Positions 37,476-47,166 of a stretch of DNA of 64,000 nt are shown piece by piece. Origin of the DNA: Bacillus sp. BHET2 (GTDB lineage Bacteria > Bacillota > Bacilli > Bacillales > Bacillaceae_B). Under the pieces are notes generated by a model, which searched no databases, was not told where the DNA came from, and saw nothing but the letters and a program-made list of their open reading frames with translations. Location: assembly GCF_005938125.1 (NCBI RefSeq), contig NZ_VCQN01000002.1, positions 496,001 to 560,000 on the forward strand, in the 5' to 3' direction. Position numbers and translations under genes: made by a program. How positions within the stretch are numbered: the stretch's first letter is position 1; each line of letters starts with the position of its first letter.

Positions 37476-38081
37476 TTAAGCGGTAAACGGTTGACCCACT
37501 TTGTACTCATCTTCGAGAACAAGGATTCCTTTTTCTTGTGGAGCGTCTGGTAGGGCCAATTCTTTGGCTGAACAAATCATGCCGGAAGATGCCACACCAC
37601 GAAGTTCCGCATCTTTGATCACCATACCACTAGGCATGACAGCTCCAACTTTTGCGACAACAACTTTTTGTCCTTTATCTACGTTAGGCGCGCCACAAAC
37701 GATCTGTAAAGTTTCATCTCCTACATCGACTGTACAAATATTCAACTTGTCTGCATTAGGATGCTTTTCTTTATCCGAAACGTATCCGACAACAAACTTT
37801 GGTGAAAAGTCTGCTTCCAATACTTCATCAAACCCGTTCTTCTGGATGGCTTCATTGATCGATTTAAGCTTCTCATCGTTCATCTCGACAGGACCCACTT
37901 CACTTAAATCCATATACTTTGATGCATGAAATAGATTATACCCAAGTGTTTCTCCTGTCTTTTCATCATACAGGCGGGCTGCATCTTCTTTTCTTTCGTG
38001 CTGCACATCTCCTTCATACCCTGGATCCAATGTCACGATCAGGGTATCACCAATGCCTTCTAAGTTATAAAATACGTTCAT
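37476..38081 (-). CDS. ytpR: tRNA-binding domain protein YtpR
   Basis: A 201-residue protein with an N-terminal DUF4479-type domain and a C-terminal EMAP-II/OB-fold tRNA-binding domain (residues 95-200, VVGYVSDKEKHPNADKLNICTVDVG, ICSAKELAL). This is the same fold as the N-terminal part of PheT. The length equals B. subtilis YtpR. It overlaps ytpQ by one base in TAATG. The role, perhaps in tRNA or aminoacyl-tRNA handling, is not established. Confidence 0.92.
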   Translation of the reverse strand: MNVFYNLEGIGDTLIVTLDPGYEGDVQHERKEDAARLYDEKTGETLGYNLFHASKYMDLSEVGPVEMNDEKLKSINEAIQKNGFDEVLEADFSPKFVVGYVSDKEKHPNADKLNICTVDVGDETLQIVCGAPNVDKGQKVVVAKVGAVMPSGMVIKDAELRGVASSGMICSAKELALPDAPQEKGILVLEDEYKVGQPFTA

Positions 38082-38890
38082 TATTTCTTCTCCCTTTCCT
38101 TTTTGCGATTTTTTGCCAGAATGAAGATTGGCTCAAGTCCTCCTTCTTCATACACAAAGGATAGTGCCGTAATCGGAACATTTCCTGTTGTAAAGAAGCT
38201 CATGGTTAATTGTGCAAGGACATCATAGCCTGTTTCATTGCGAATATCCCCGATGACCAATACATCCTGATGGGGTACTGATACTGTCATCTCGCCTTCA
38301 ACGTCCTTACTTACCTGTTTCAAGAAAGCATCATTCAAAATACGACTTGCATCATATCCATCATTGTTGTTCAGGAAATAAAAGATGTTTCCTGCCACCT
38401 CATCCTTCTTCATCTCAGTTGGTAAGCTTCTGACATTGAATAAGGCCGTCTCCTTCATTTGCTCATGGGACCATCCTTCAGTCTTTAACATATCCTCGTC
38501 CAATAAACGGTACGTTTTCCCTAAATCAACCGCGTAATAAATTCGTGTCTCCGCTGTATGATCATCAGTCACGAGTGCAACGCCTTCATTGGATTCGGTT
38601 GTGAAAGAAGTGGAACGAATCACTGGAAATACTTTTTTCTCCTTGTTACCCATATCTGTTCCAGTTCCCATTACATTTAATGCCTCTTCCACGTAATAGA
38701 CCACTTCATCAATAATGGATGTATTGTTTTCCTTCCATTTTGATACAATCGGTGTAAGAGCAACAGTGATTCCTTTTTTGGTATCCGTGTTCTCAATTCT
38801 CAGTGAATCCTTGTCTCGATCATATGTAAACGTACGATTCGATTTCTCTAATCGCTCCTGGAGTATGCCTTTTAGCATTTTAATATCCAA
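38081..38890 (-). CDS. ytpQ: DUF1444 protein YtpQ
   Basis: A 269-residue soluble protein of unknown function, the DUF1444 family, conserved in Bacilli. Length equals the B. subtilis protein. The start is TTG at 38890, 7 nt after a strong AAAGGAGG, whereas the next ATG is 19 nt away. No catalytic motif is visible. It is coupled to ytpR by a one-base overlap. A 175-nt gap with a terminator at its far end separates it from ytpP. Confidence 0.9.
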   Translation of the reverse strand: MDIKMLKGILQERLEKSNRTFTYDRDKDSLRIENTDTKKGITVALTPIVSKWKENNTSIIDEVVYYVEEALNVMGTGTDMGNKEKKVFPVIRSTSFTTESNEGVALVTDDHTAETRIYYAVDLGKTYRLLDEDMLKTEGWSHEQMKETALFNVRSLPTEMKKDEVAGNIFYFLNNNDGYDASRILNDAFLKQVSKDVEGEMTVSVPHQDVLVIGDIRNETGYDVLAQLTMSFFTTGNVPITALSFVYEEGGLEPIFILAKNRKKEREKK

Positions 38891-39020
38891 ATCTGATCCT
38901 CCTTTGGTGTTGCTTTTATAATAGAAAGTATTGATTTAAACTTTCGCCGAAGATGCTTTCACTTATAACAGTTTACATCAAAATGGCGAGAATACAAAAG
39001 GAACCTGTTCGATTTCCGGC

Positions 39021-39058
39021 AAAAAGAAAAGGGACCCACATGTTGGTGATCCCTTTTC
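39021..39058 (-). terminator. Terminator after ytpP
   Basis: Stem aaaagggatcacc / gtgggtccctttt with a T-run on the minus strand. Confidence 0.85.
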
Positions 39059-39064
39059 ATCCTA

Positions 39065-39382
39065 TTATGAAGATAATGTGTTCATAAAGTTCTCGATTTC
39101 TTCTTTGGTTTTCCGGTCTTTGCTGACAAAGCGACCAAGTTCACGGCCATTTTCGAATGCTAAGAAGCTTGGAATACCGAAAATATCATGCTCAATGCAC
39201 ACATCAATAAATTGATCCCGATCTACATATAGGAATGTGTACTCTGAAAATTGGCTCTCAATCTCTGGAAGGATCGGCTCGATGATTCGGCAATCCGGAC
39301 ACCAGTCAGCTGAGAACATAAATACATGCTTGCCATTTTCTTTTAGCCCGTGAAACTCTTCTATCGACTCAAGTTTACGCAT
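39065..39382 (-). CDS. ytpP: Thioredoxin-like protein YtpP
   Basis: A 105-residue thioredoxin-fold protein with the redox pair C28-C31 in ADWCPDCR and a cis-proline [10 protein letters not shown]. It is probably a cytosolic disulfide reductase; partner unknown. The ATG at 39382 follows AGGGGGC and lies 2 nt past the PfoR-like gene stop, so the two are in one transcript. The length agrees with B. subtilis YtpP (107). Confidence 0.9.
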   Translation of the reverse strand: MRKLESIEEFHGLKENGKHVFMFSADWCPDCRIIEPILPEIESQFSEYTFLYVDRDQFIDVCIEHDIFGIPSFLAFENGRELGRFVSKDRKTKEEIENFMNTLSS

Positions 39383-39383
39383 T

Positions 39384-40415
39384 TTATTTGCCCCCTGTTT
39401 CAATCGTCATTTGGTCAGGTTTTATCCAACCTAGTTTTCGCATATATTCAGATAGTAACAGGCTTATGAATGCAGGTCCAACAAAATGCAACAGGAGGAT
39501 TTTCATGGTTACTTCCCAACTGAATCCCATCGTTTTAAAGGTCATGATTTGACCAACGAATCCGCTTGTTCCCATCCCGGCTCCGGCTGCATTGTTTTCC
39601 ATCAGCCATACGGTTGTTCCAATCGGTGCTAATATCATGCCTGCCACGGTAGGAGGGATGATGATCCGTGGGTTCCGAACGATATTCGGCACTTGAAGCA
39701 TGGAAGTTCCTATACCCTGGGCAAATAACCCTCCAACCTTATTCTCTCTATAACTGATAACTGCAAATCCTACCATCTGCGCAGCACACCCAATGGTAGC
39801 AGCACCTGCTGCGACTCCACTCAGATCAAGCATTAGCGCAATCGCCGCACTTGAAATCGGTGCTGTCAGTGCAAGTCCCATAAGGGCTGCAACCAAAATC
39901 CCCATGATAATCGGTCGTTGTTCAGTGGCCCAGCTGATCCAGCCTCCAAACATGCTCATGAAATCTGCGATTCCCGGTCCGATGAAGTATGCTGTCGTAA
40001 ACCCTGCCAAGATCGTTATAAATGGTGTGACAATAATATCTACTTTTGTCGTCTTACTTACAAGCTTTCCAATCTCAGTGGATAGGACTGCCGCTACATA
40101 TGCTCCTGCCGGTCCACCTAAACTTGCGCCTGCTGCTCCGGTTACAACCGCAGCGAATAAGACTAGGGGCGGTGCTCCAAGCCCAAAGGCAATGGCCACT
40201 CCAATCGCTGGCCCCATCAAGCTGATGGAAAGCCCACCCATCTCTATAAAAAACTCACTTACTCCGTGGGGTAACGGAAGCTGTTCTCCCAACGTTTTAA
40301 TAATCAATCCGATAATTAAAGAACTGAACAATCCTAATGCCATATAACTTAATGCATCTATAAAATACGTTTTCGCCGATAACGTAATCCCTTTTCGCTG
40401 TAAATAGTCTCTCAT
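39384..40415 (-). CDS. PfoR-like / PTS IIC-type membrane protein
   Basis: A 343-residue integral membrane protein with about nine hydrophobic segments rich in Gly and Ala. The pattern [42 protein letters not shown] and the [14 protein letters not shown] segment are typical of the PfoR/COG3641 group, related to PTS sugar permease IIC subunits. No IIA, IIB or phosphorylation-site domain is attached, so a transport substrate cannot be named. RBS AGGGGAGAG precedes the ATG. It is cotranscribed with ytpP. Confidence 0.8.
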   Translation of the reverse strand: MRDYLQRKGITLSAKTYFIDALSYMALGLFSSLIIGLIIKTLGEQLPLPHGVSEFFIEMGGLSISLMGPAIGVAIAFGLGAPPLVLFAAVVTGAAGASLGGPAGAYVAAVLSTEIGKLVSKTTKVDIIVTPFITILAGFTTAYFIGPGIADFMSMFGGWISWATEQRPIIMGILVAALMGLALTAPISSAAIALMLDLSGVAAGAATIGCAAQMVGFAVISYRENKVGGLFAQGIGTSMLQVPNIVRNPRIIIPPTVAGMILAPIGTTVWLMENNAAGAGMGTSGFVGQIMTFKTMGFSWEVTMKILLLHFVGPAFISLLLSEYMRKLGWIKPDQMTIETGGK

Positions 40416-40544
40416 TCGTTTCTCTCCCCTAAAGTAAATATTCTACTTTTACTAGTGTAAAGACACATGTTTGATTTGTCCATGACTTTTACTCGTTTAA
40501 GGAAGCTTATCTTCTAGTCTCCATCTCTTCCTATTTCTTATCAC

Positions 40545-40592
40545 AAAAAAAAGACCGATTTCCTCCTACTCATGGAGAAAATCGGTCTATAT
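40545..40592 (-). terminator. Terminator after the lipoprotein gene
   Basis: Stem agaccgattttctcc / ggaggaaatcggtct with an eight-T run on the minus strand. Confidence 0.92.
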
Positions 40593-40599
40593 ATGCAAT

Positions 40600-41103
40600 C
40601 TACTTGTGTTTAACGGACGCTGCCATTTTCATCATCATTTCCGCATGATCTGCTAAATTGGCTACTTCTGATTGCGTTGTTACTTTCGTTCCGCCCACTC
40701 CTACAATAAGTTCGTATTCTTCCGTATCAGGCAATTTCTTAATGACATAGTATCCTAAGCGATCGTTTTCTTTAAAGGTCCCGTGTTTCACTAGACTCTC
40801 CTTGTCATTAACGGCCATTTTATATAGAAGTTCACTATCCTTATCTTCTTGAGGGTTTGTGAAAAGTATAAATGTATCAGAGCTTTTTGAAATAATGATA
40901 TTATATGGCGATTCTTTTTTTATCTCCGCTCCAAAGGGGAGGTAAAAACGGATGTTCCCGGCTTCTTCATCGGGTTTTTCATTCGAGTTTAAGGCTTCCT
41001 TCACCACATTGGCTGTCTGGTCTTTCTCTTTATCTATGGTTGTATTGCAACCAGCTAAAATTAGAACAAGAATTAAGAAAAAGAATGATACGATGGTTTT
41101 CAT
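40600..41103 (-). CDS. Small lipoprotein of unknown function
   Basis: A 167-residue protein with a clear lipoprotein signal (FFFLILVLILAGC, Cys at residue 19) and a soluble domain of mixed alpha/beta content (GNIRFYLPFGAEIKKESPYNIIISK... YELIVGVGGTKVTTQ). It is predicted to sit on the outer face of the cytoplasmic membrane. It is not recognised beyond that. It is divergent from ytoQ and has its own terminator. Confidence 0.82.
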   Translation of the reverse strand: MKTIVSFFFLILVLILAGCNTTIDKEKDQTANVVKEALNSNEKPDEEAGNIRFYLPFGAEIKKESPYNIIISKSSDTFILFTNPQEDKDSELLYKMAVNDKESLVKHGTFKENDRLGYYVIKKLPDTEEYELIVGVGGTKVTTQSEVANLADHAEMMMKMAASVKHK

Positions 41104-41275
41104 CTTCTACTTTTCCTCCCTTTCCTGCCTAGGACCTACGCTTATGATACCCTCACAAAGACCCATTGACAACCCTTCCATTAAGAAAATCAGCCTTTTC
41201 AGTGGGAAATATGGTTATTTTTAACTTCAAGAGGGTATTTATGATAAGATGACTAAAAACAGGAAGGTGAATAGT

Positions 41276-41722
41276 ATGGAATTTACAGTGTATTTAGCTG
41301 GGGAAATACATAGTTCCTGGAGAAATGAACTAAAGGAAAAAGCAAAATCGTTGCGGCTCCCACTTACGTTCGTCGGTCCCATGGAAAATCATGATCGTTC
41401 CGACTCAATCGGGGAAGAAATAATCGGTGAACAACCAAATAAGATCTTCCGGGATGAAGCTGCTTCAAGTATCAATAACTTCCGAACTGAACTGCTCATG
41501 ACAAAGTCGGATGTAGTGATTGCTTTATTTGGCGAAGAATACAAGCAATGGAACACAGCAATGGATGCGAGCACGGCCATTGCACTTCAAAAGCCCCTTA
41601 TCGTCATTCGTCCTGAAAAACTTCATCATCCATTGAAAGAGCTTACAAATAAGGCAAATGTCACCGTTACCTCCATTGAACAGGCACTAAAGACATTGTC
41701 CTATGTATTTGATACTGAATAA
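41276..41722 (+). CDS. ytoQ: YtoQ family protein
   Basis: A 148-residue protein of the YtoQ family, related to the nucleoside 2-deoxyribosyltransferase fold: YLAGEIHSSWR at the N-terminus and KSDVVIALFGEEYKQWNTAMDASTAIALQKPLIVIRP in the middle. The ATG at 41276 follows AGGAAGGTG and gives the B. subtilis length; an upstream in-frame ATG overlaps that site. The substrate is unknown. Confidence 0.9.
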   Translation: MEFTVYLAGEIHSSWRNELKEKAKSLRLPLTFVGPMENHDRSDSIGEEIIGEQPNKIFRDEAASSINNFRTELLMTKSDVVIALFGEEYKQWNTAMDASTAIALQKPLIVIRPEKLHHPLKELTNKANVTVTSIEQALKTLSYVFDTE

Positions 41723-41735
41723 GCATTTCATTATA

Positions 41736-41772
41736 AAAAGCCTGCAGGAACTATTCCTGCAGGCTCTTTTTT
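41736..41772 (+). terminator. Terminator after ytoQ
   Basis: Perfect stem agcctgcaggaa / ttcctgcaggct followed by cttttttt. Confidence 0.94.
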
Positions 41773-41775
41773 GTA

Positions 41776-41789
41776 TGTAAGCGTTTCCT
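41776..41789 (+). promoter_or_regulatory. Weak cre-like site upstream of the peptide transporter
   Basis: TGTAAGCGTTTCCT matches the cre consensus at 12 of 14 positions, about 110 nt before the promoter at 41884, directly after a terminator. Confidence 0.35.
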
Positions 41790-41883
41790 CCAAAATACCC
41801 AAACTTTTTCATTATTTTAAAATAACTTAATATTAGCAATCTATAGACATTTTATGTTATTATTAACCATTTGCAAACTTTTT

Positions 41884-41912
41884 TTGACTTTATGAAAATA
41901 TTAAAATATTAT
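41884..41912 (+). promoter_or_regulatory. Sigma-A promoter of the peptide transporter
   Basis: TTGACT (41884-41889) and TATTAT (41907-41912) are 17 bp apart, 26 nt before the start codon. Confidence 0.8.
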
Positions 41913-41938
41913 AGTAAAGGAATAAAGGAGGTAGTAAC

Positions 41939-43432
41939 ATGTCATCAATGAATAAACAGAAAATTGTGGATAGTGTTCCTCAAAAAGGTTTCTTTGGACA
42001 TCCTAAGGGGTTATTCACTTTGTTCTTCACAGAATTTTGGGAGCGCTTTTCCTATTACGGAATGCGTGCCATCCTCGTATTCTACATGTACTATGAGGTT
42101 TCTGAAGGTGGACTAGGTCTTGAGCAAAATACAGCTTTAGCTATTATGTCTATTTATGGTTCACTAGTGTATATGTCAGGGGTAATTGGGGGCTGGCTGG
42201 CTGATAGAATATTCGGAACTTCGAAAGCCGTCTTCTACGGTGGTATATTCATCATGTTTGGTCATATCGCTTTATCATTTCCAGGGAGCTTATCTCTGTT
42301 CTTCGTTTCCATGGTATTGATTGTAGTCGGAACAGGTCTTTTGAAACCAAATGTTTCAACCGTCGTGGGTGAAATGTACAGTGAAAAAGATACTCGTCGT
42401 GATGCAGCATTCAGTATTTTCTACATGGGAATCAACTTAGGTGCTTTCATTGCTCCACTTATCGTTGGAAGCCTTATGGAATCGAAAGGTTTCCACTGGG
42501 GATTCGCAGTAGCAGCAATCGGGATGTTCTTAGGTCTTGTTGTATTCATGCTTACGAAGAAAACGAATCTTGGTCTTGCAGGTACATATGTACCTAATCC
42601 GCTTGCACCAACTGAAAAGAAGAAATACGGATTAATCGTAGGTGCAGTCGTAGTAGGTTTAGCCATATTATTAGGTATTACAATTCCTGCTGGCTTATTT
42701 ACATTAGATGTATTCATTAATCTAGTTGGAATCTTTGGTATCGTTGTGCCAACTATTTACTTTGCCGTAATGTACTATAGTCCAAAAACAACGGCAACAG
42801 AACGTTCAAGAGTTATTGCATATATTCCATTATTTATTTCTGCCGTAATGTTCTGGTCAATCCAAGAACAAGGATCTACTATTCTTGCCGCTTATGCGGA
42901 CAAGCGTACTCAACTTGATTTCATGGGGATGTCAATCTCTCCAGCTTGGTTCCAATCACTGAACCCGTTATTCATTATTCTATTAGCACCAGTCTTTGCA
43001 TGGATGTGGGTTAAGCTTGGTGACCGTCAGCCATCTATTCCAAAGAAGTTTTCATTTGGTCTATTGTTTGCCGGATTATCATTCTTAGTTATTCTATTAC
43101 CTGCACAATTAGGTGGAGAAGATTCTCTAGTAAGTCCATTATGGCTTGTGCTTAGCTATTTCATCGTTGTACTTGGTGAACTATGCTTATCACCAGTTGG
43201 ACTATCTGCAACAACGAAGCTTGCTCCAGATGCCTTCTCAGCTCAAACCATGAGTCTTTGGTTCTTGGCTTCTGCAGGTGCACAGGCTTTAAACGCCCAA
43301 CTTGTACGTTTCTATTCACCAGAATCAGAAACTCTTTACTTCGGTTCAATCGGTGGTATGGCAATCGTCTTAGCGATTATCCTATTCCTGATTTCACCTA
43401 TGATCCAAAGAGCTATGAAAGGTGTTAAATAA
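41939..43432 (+). CDS. Proton-dependent di/tripeptide transporter, POT family
   Basis: A 497-residue membrane transporter of the POT/PTR2 family with about 12-14 helices. The family motif TEFWERFSYYGMRAIL occupies residues 32-47, GGWLADRIFG near 83 and GTGLLKPN near 125; the lone EQGST segment (near 306) fits the peptide-binding site. It imports short peptides with protons. The ATG follows AAAGGAGG. It has a good sigma-A promoter and its own terminator. B. subtilis has such a carrier (DtpT/YclF) at another place. Confidence 0.93.
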   Translation: MSSMNKQKIVDSVPQKGFFGHPKGLFTLFFTEFWERFSYYGMRAILVFYMYYEVSEGGLGLEQNTALAIMSIYGSLVYMSGVIGGWLADRIFGTSKAVFYGGIFIMFGHIALSFPGSLSLFFVSMVLIVVGTGLLKPNVSTVVGEMYSEKDTRRDAAFSIFYMGINLGAFIAPLIVGSLMESKGFHWGFAVAAIGMFLGLVVFMLTKKTNLGLAGTYVPNPLAPTEKKKYGLIVGAVVVGLAILLGITIPAGLFTLDVFINLVGIFGIVVPTIYFAVMYYSPKTTATERSRVIAYIPLFISAVMFWSIQEQGSTILAAYADKRTQLDFMGMSISPAWFQSLNPLFIILLAPVFAWMWVKLGDRQPSIPKKFSFGLLFAGLSFLVILLPAQLGGEDSLVSPLWLVLSYFIVVLGELCLSPVGLSATTKLAPDAFSAQTMSLWFLASAGAQALNAQLVRFYSPESETLYFGSIGGMAIVLAIILFLISPMIQRAMKGVK

Positions 43433-43442
43433 TTGATCTATT

Positions 43443-43475
43443 CTCCCCCTGATTTTTTCAGGGGGATTTTATTTT
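43443..43475 (+). terminator. Terminator after the peptide transporter
   Basis: Stem ccccctga / tcaggggg followed by attttatttt. Confidence 0.9.
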
Positions 43476-43553
43476 GCGCAATATATTCGATATCTTATTT
43501 AATTCATCGAGTATACCTTATAGACACCCGGTTGCAAATAGTGAATTCTTCCT

Positions 43554-43584
43554 TAAAAAAAGAACCCCGCTTTAACGGAGTTCT
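43554..43584 (-). terminator. Terminator after the Cys/Arg repeat gene
   Basis: Stem agaactccg / cggggttct (G-T pairs) with a T-run of eight on the minus strand, 10 nt past the stop. It supports a real gene on this strand. Confidence 0.85.
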
Positions 43585-43593
43585 GATTGCAAC

Positions 43594-43866
43594 CTACCAG
43601 AAAAGATTACAGAAACAATTTCTATGTCTTCTTTTACAACCACATCTTCTGCGATTGTCTTCCGCACCTAGTACGTTGTCGCCTCTTCTTCCGCGGCATC
43701 CTCGACGGTTGTCTTCTGCACCAAGAACATTATCTCGGTTACAACGACATCTATTTCGATTATCTTCTCCGCCTCTTCTTCTGTCACCAAAGAGCAACTT
43801 ATCCCAATCACAACATTTTCTGTGATCACGTCTGTCGCCACGGTCATTACAATAATGGCATCCCAT
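43594..43866 (-). CDS. Small Cys/Arg-rich repeat protein, possible spore-coat protein
   Basis: Unrecognised. A 90-residue protein with 11 Cys and 22 Arg and hardly any hydrophobic residues. DNVLGAEDNRR occurs at residues 45-55 and again at 63-73, an 18-residue (54-nt) repeat, with a partial third copy before it. CxC pairs occur at 40-42, 75-77 and 84-86. A strong AAGGAGG lies 9 nt before the ATG and a terminator follows, so it is a real gene. Cys-rich, cross-linkable, highly charged proteins of this size are common in the Bacillus coat; metal or nucleic-acid binding is also possible. A CATACGATG sequence near 43923 resembles a sigma-K -10. Confidence 0.75.
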   Translation of the reverse strand: MGCHYCNDRGDRRDHRKCCDWDKLLFGDRRRGGEDNRNRCRCNRDNVLGAEDNRRGCRGRRGDNVLGAEDNRRRCGCKRRHRNCFCNLFW

Positions 43867-43990
43867 AAATTCCAACCTCCTTAGAAAGAATTTATCAGAT
43901 AAAATAAAGTCTGATATACTCCATCGTATGAAGGACTAGTTGGTTTGGTATGGGCCAAGTACCCTCAAAGGGTAAAAGTACTATGGATAT

Positions 43991-44515
43991 TTAGTCTTGA
44001 ACATTCGTTTTGCGCTGCCATTGTCCGATTAAAAGCTGAACGACGTGCGAGAACATCTCCTCTCGGGTAATAAGACCGTTCGTATAAACTCCGATTGCCC
44101 CTTCTTTTTGTCTGATTCCCGTTCTTTGAGTGTACTCATCCATCAAGGGACCGAGTTCTTTCCCGGCCTTTAATTCATAGCTGATGTCTATTGGAAGGGG
44201 AATTCTTGCCCCTCCACCGATGATTTCATTTCCTCTGGAATCAACTAGCGCCCCCCAGTTACAGAGAAACATGCCATACAGGGAGTCTGATACTCCTCCC
44301 TCCAGTCCTATTCCCACGTCACTATCCGTTGCCCTCAGCACACCCTTCGCACGGTTTAGAGCGCCTTCAATCGTCTCCTGATCCGAAAGCGGCTGATCAC
44401 TCACATATGATTCTGTCTTTATTTGCTGGAATTGCACGTCTTCATAGTGTGCAAGAAAGGCTTTTTGAATAGCCTGTACTTTTGCCGGGTTCGTTGTTCC
44501 AATTGCTATTTTCAT
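43991..44515 (-). CDS. ITP/XTP phosphatase-like protein, DUF84 (YjjX type)
   Basis: A 174-residue protein of the non-canonical purine NTP phosphatase group. The N-terminal IAIGTTNPAKVQAIQKAF, the central GIGLEGGV and the later GAIGVYTNGLITRE are family motifs. It is expected to hydrolyse ITP or XTP and keep them out of nucleic acids. The second of two in-frame starts (ATG 44515) follows AAAGAGGT. It is short by no more than a few residues relative to E. coli YjjX. It is a single gene between the Cys/Arg gene and ytoP. Confidence 0.87.
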   Translation of the reverse strand: MKIAIGTTNPAKVQAIQKAFLAHYEDVQFQQIKTESYVSDQPLSDQETIEGALNRAKGVLRATDSDVGIGLEGGVSDSLYGMFLCNWGALVDSRGNEIIGGGARIPLPIDISYELKAGKELGPLMDEYTQRTGIRQKEGAIGVYTNGLITREEMFSHVVQLLIGQWQRKTNVQD

Positions 44516-44576
44516 CAAAAAAATGACCTCTTTTCCTAAAGGAAGTCTGCAAGCGGGCTTCCTTTTTTATCATTTG

Positions 44577-44614
44577 AAAAAAGCTGTCTCAAAAAATGCA
44601 TGAGACAGCTCTTC
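44577..44614 (-). terminator. Terminator after ytoP
   Basis: Stem agctgtctca / tgagacagct with a six-T run on the minus strand. Confidence 0.92.
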
Positions 44615-44634
44615 TGTATAGAGTTTAAATGTGA

Positions 44635-45708
44635 TTATCCATTGGCTTTAATAGTTTCGATCGTGGAGCGATCACATTGTTTCACTAACTTGACGATCAG
44701 CTCTTTAGCAGCCGCATAATCGTCTACATGTATCATGGAAGCATGGGTATGAATATATCTTGAACAGATTCCCACTACTGCACTCGGGACTCCTTCATTG
44801 GACATATGCACTCTTCCGGCGTCTGTCCCACCTTGTGAGACAAAGTATTGATAAGGAATGTCATTTGATTCGGCTGTATCTAATATGAATTCTCTTATTC
44901 CTCTATGTGTCACCATAGAACGGTCAAGAATCCGCAGGAGAGCCCCTTTACCTAATTGACCAAATTCATTTTTGTCACCTGACATATCATTGGCTGGACT
45001 TGCATCAAGAGCAAAGAAGATGTCCGGATTGATCATATTGGCTGCTGTTTGGGCCCCGCGCAACCCTACTTCTTCCTGGACCGTTGCCCCAGAATAAAGT
45101 GTGCTAGGAAGAGTTTCACCTTGAAGTTCCTTTAATAATTCAATGGATAATCCACAGCCATAACGGTTATCCCATGCTTTCGCCAGGATTTTCTTCTCAT
45201 TGGACATAGGTGTGAACGGGCAAATCGGTACAATTTGCTGACCTGGTTTAATCCCGATTTCACGTGCATTATCCTTGTCATCCGCACCGATATCAATGAG
45301 CATGTTCTTCATATCCATCGGCTTTCTTCGCTGCTCTTCTCCAAGCAAGTGAGGAGGGATGCTGCCTATCACACCCGTTACCGGGCCATTGTCCGTTATT
45401 ATTTGAACACGCTGAGCAAGTAGGACCTGACTCCACCAACCTCCAAGGGTTTGGAATCGAATCATTCCATTATCCGTAATCGATGTGACCATGAAGCCTA
45501 CTTCATCCATGTGTCCTGCAACCATGACAACCGGATCTTGAGCATTGCCTTTTCTCACACCAAACACTCCGCCTAACTTGTCCTGTACAATCTCATCTGA
45601 GTACTTCGAAAGTTGTTCCTTCATGAATGTACGAACCGCGTGCTCATTACCAGGTGCTCCCGGCAATTCTGTCAAAGTTTTAAATAAATCCAACGTATCT
45701 CGTTTCAT
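44635..45708 (-). CDS. ytoP: M42-family aminopeptidase YtoP
   Basis: A 357-residue dinuclear metallo-aminopeptidase of the M42 (glutamyl aminopeptidase/endoglucanase-like) family. Metal and catalytic residues lie in [12 protein letters not shown] (near residue 65), [11 protein letters not shown] (near 180), [11 protein letters not shown] (Glu-Glu near 213), ALDAS (near 235) and the terminal [11 protein letters not shown]. It trims N-terminal residues from peptides as a large tetrahedral oligomer. It is divergent from ytzB as in B. subtilis. Confidence 0.95.
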   Translation of the reverse strand: MKRDTLDLFKTLTELPGAPGNEHAVRTFMKEQLSKYSDEIVQDKLGGVFGVRKGNAQDPVVMVAGHMDEVGFMVTSITDNGMIRFQTLGGWWSQVLLAQRVQIITDNGPVTGVIGSIPPHLLGEEQRRKPMDMKNMLIDIGADDKDNAREIGIKPGQQIVPICPFTPMSNEKKILAKAWDNRYGCGLSIELLKELQGETLPSTLYSGATVQEEVGLRGAQTAANMINPDIFFALDASPANDMSGDKNEFGQLGKGALLRILDRSMVTHRGIREFILDTAESNDIPYQYFVSQGGTDAGRVHMSNEGVPSAVVGICSRYIHTHASMIHVDDYAAAKELIVKLVKQCDRSTIETIKANG

Positions 45709-45932
45709 GTCAACTGCCCCTTTTATATGAAATCTACTTTATGTATAGTTTTATTTTACAGAACTTTCTCACGGCTTACCACCAATTGAGATGAAAAGCA
45801 GTTCTCTTTTTAATGAATTCTTTGTTAGAATGTACCTATAGATAAAAAATTATCGCTATTTGCCGCTCGGTTCTTAGGAACTTCCCGGCTACTAACACAC
45901 AAAATACTCAATGCTCGTGGAGGGAATAAAAG

Positions 45933-46247
45933 ATGAATTGGAAATCATTCGTGTTCGGAATCGGAATCGGAGCAGTTGGCGGATATTTTCTCAAAGAAAA
46001 ATTCGACGATTCAAGCTTCATTTCTGCCGAGAAAGTATTAAAAGATATCAAACTTTCATTCAAAAAAGAAGGCACTATCGATGGCTCTTGGATTGGAATG
46101 AAGCCTGAAGAGTACCAAAAGCACTCCGTCTCAACTAAAGTTTATAAAGGTGGCGTCTCCAGACGAAAAGACGGGGATTTAGAACAATATGAATTTTTAG
46201 CTGATGCCTATACGGGTACAGTGATCGATGTATATCCAATCGCTTAG
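45933..46247 (+). CDS. ytzB: PepSY-domain small protein YtzB
   Basis: A 104-residue protein with a short N-terminal hydrophobic, glycine-rich segment (residues 5-20, SFVFGIGIGAVGGYFL) that may anchor it, then a PepSY-like domain ending in ADAYTGTVIDVYPIA. Function is unknown; PepSY domains often inhibit peptidases, and the divergent neighbour is an aminopeptidase, though a link is only inferred. The ATG follows GTGGAGGG. Confidence 0.87.
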   Translation: MNWKSFVFGIGIGAVGGYFLKEKFDDSSFISAEKVLKDIKLSFKKEGTIDGSWIGMKPEEYQKHSVSTKVYKGGVSRRKDGDLEQYEFLADAYTGTVIDVYPIA

Positions 46248-46269
46248 AATAGCGATACTTGCTCATTAA

Positions 46270-46318
46270 AAGAGGGATGGTCCGCTGACTTATCTAAGTC
46301 TTCCGGATCATCCCCTTT
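46270..46318. terminator. Terminator between ytzB and ytnP
   Basis: Imperfect stem gggatggtccgctgactta / taagtcttccggatcatcccc followed by ttttcatttta; it serves the convergent genes. Confidence 0.8.
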
Positions 46319-46323
46319 TCATT

Positions 46324-47166
46324 TTATTTTTCCCTCATAACCTTATCAACGATTTCTCCATCCCGATTCCATTTTATCCCTCTATAAACCGCATCGTGAT
46401 AGAAGAGGAACCAATATTCTTTGTCAATCGCTTGACCGATCCACTTTTCTTTGGCACCAATTGACGTCATAGGATAGTCATCATAAGCAAGCACCCAAAG
46501 AGGGTTCTTATGTGCGTGTGTAGGCATGATGTCCGCCATATGAATGAACTTCTCTCCGTCAGACTCCAGAAGAATAATCGAGTGACCATCACTGTGACCA
46601 CCGGTATGGACCATGGTGATTCCAGGAAGGACTTCCTTTTCTTCTTTGAACGTTACTACTTGAGATTCAATACTCTCCCAGTTTTCTTTCCAATATGTAT
46701 TCTGTGAACGTACATTAGGGTTTTTCATTTCTTCCCATTCCACTTGTGACGTGTGGATGGTTGCATTCGGAAATACAGAAACGAGCTCCCCGTCCTTGTA
46801 TTCGGTTAATCCGCATGCGTGATCGAAATGCATGTGCGTCATTAAGATCACATCAATATCACGCGGTGTCAGTCCAAGAGATGAAAGAGATGCTTCAATA
46901 TCAGATTCTTCATGAACCCCATAATTTCGCTTTTGTTTCTCATTCAACTTGCCTTTACCGATACCTGACTCGATTAATACATTTTTCCCTTCCCACTGAA
47001 AAAAGAGAGGATCTGTACGTAATTCGATTTGATTCAGATCATTCACGGCATATTTTTTTGACCAAAGAGGCTTTGGAACCACTCCAAACATCGCTCCGCC
47101 GTCCATGTGAGTCACGCCACCATTTAGCCAGTGAATCGTCGTATCTCCAACTTTCAACGTCTCCAT
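46324..47166 (-). CDS. ytnP: Metallo-beta-lactamase-fold lactonase YtnP
   Basis: A 280-residue member of the metallo-beta-lactamase superfamily. The zinc motif HMHFDH appears in [13 protein letters not shown] near residue 115, a second His in TGGHSDGHS and a later Asp-His pair ([11 protein letters not shown]) complete the site. B. subtilis YtnP is a quorum-quenching lactonase; the same activity on homoserine lactones is inferred. The start follows AAAGGAGGAGT and agrees with that length; an upstream ATG overlaps the site. Confidence 0.92.
   Translation of the reverse strand: METLKVGDTTIHWLNGGVTHMDGGAMFGVVPKPLWSKKYAVNDLNQIELRTDPLFFQWEGKNVLIESGIGKGKLNEKQKRNYGVHEESDIEASLSSLGLTPRDIDVILMTHMHFDHACGLTEYKDGELVSVFPNATIHTSQVEWEEMKNPNVRSQNTYWKENWESIESQVVTFKEEKEVLPGITMVHTGGHSDGHSIILLESDGEKFIHMADIMPTHAHKNPLWVLAYDDYPMTSIGAKEKWIGQAIDKEYWFLFYHDAVYRGIKWNRDGEIVDKVMREK

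Noticed and set aside
43433-43825. Plus-strand ORFs rich in Leu/Ser opposite the Cys/Arg gene
   Set aside because: They are antisense shadows of the minus-strand gene, which has a strong RBS and a terminator.
44539-44568. Hairpin ggaagtc...gggcttcc before the YjjX-type gene as a terminator
   Set aside because: Its T-run is on the plus strand, where no gene ends nearby; it may be a chance fold in the minus-strand leader.
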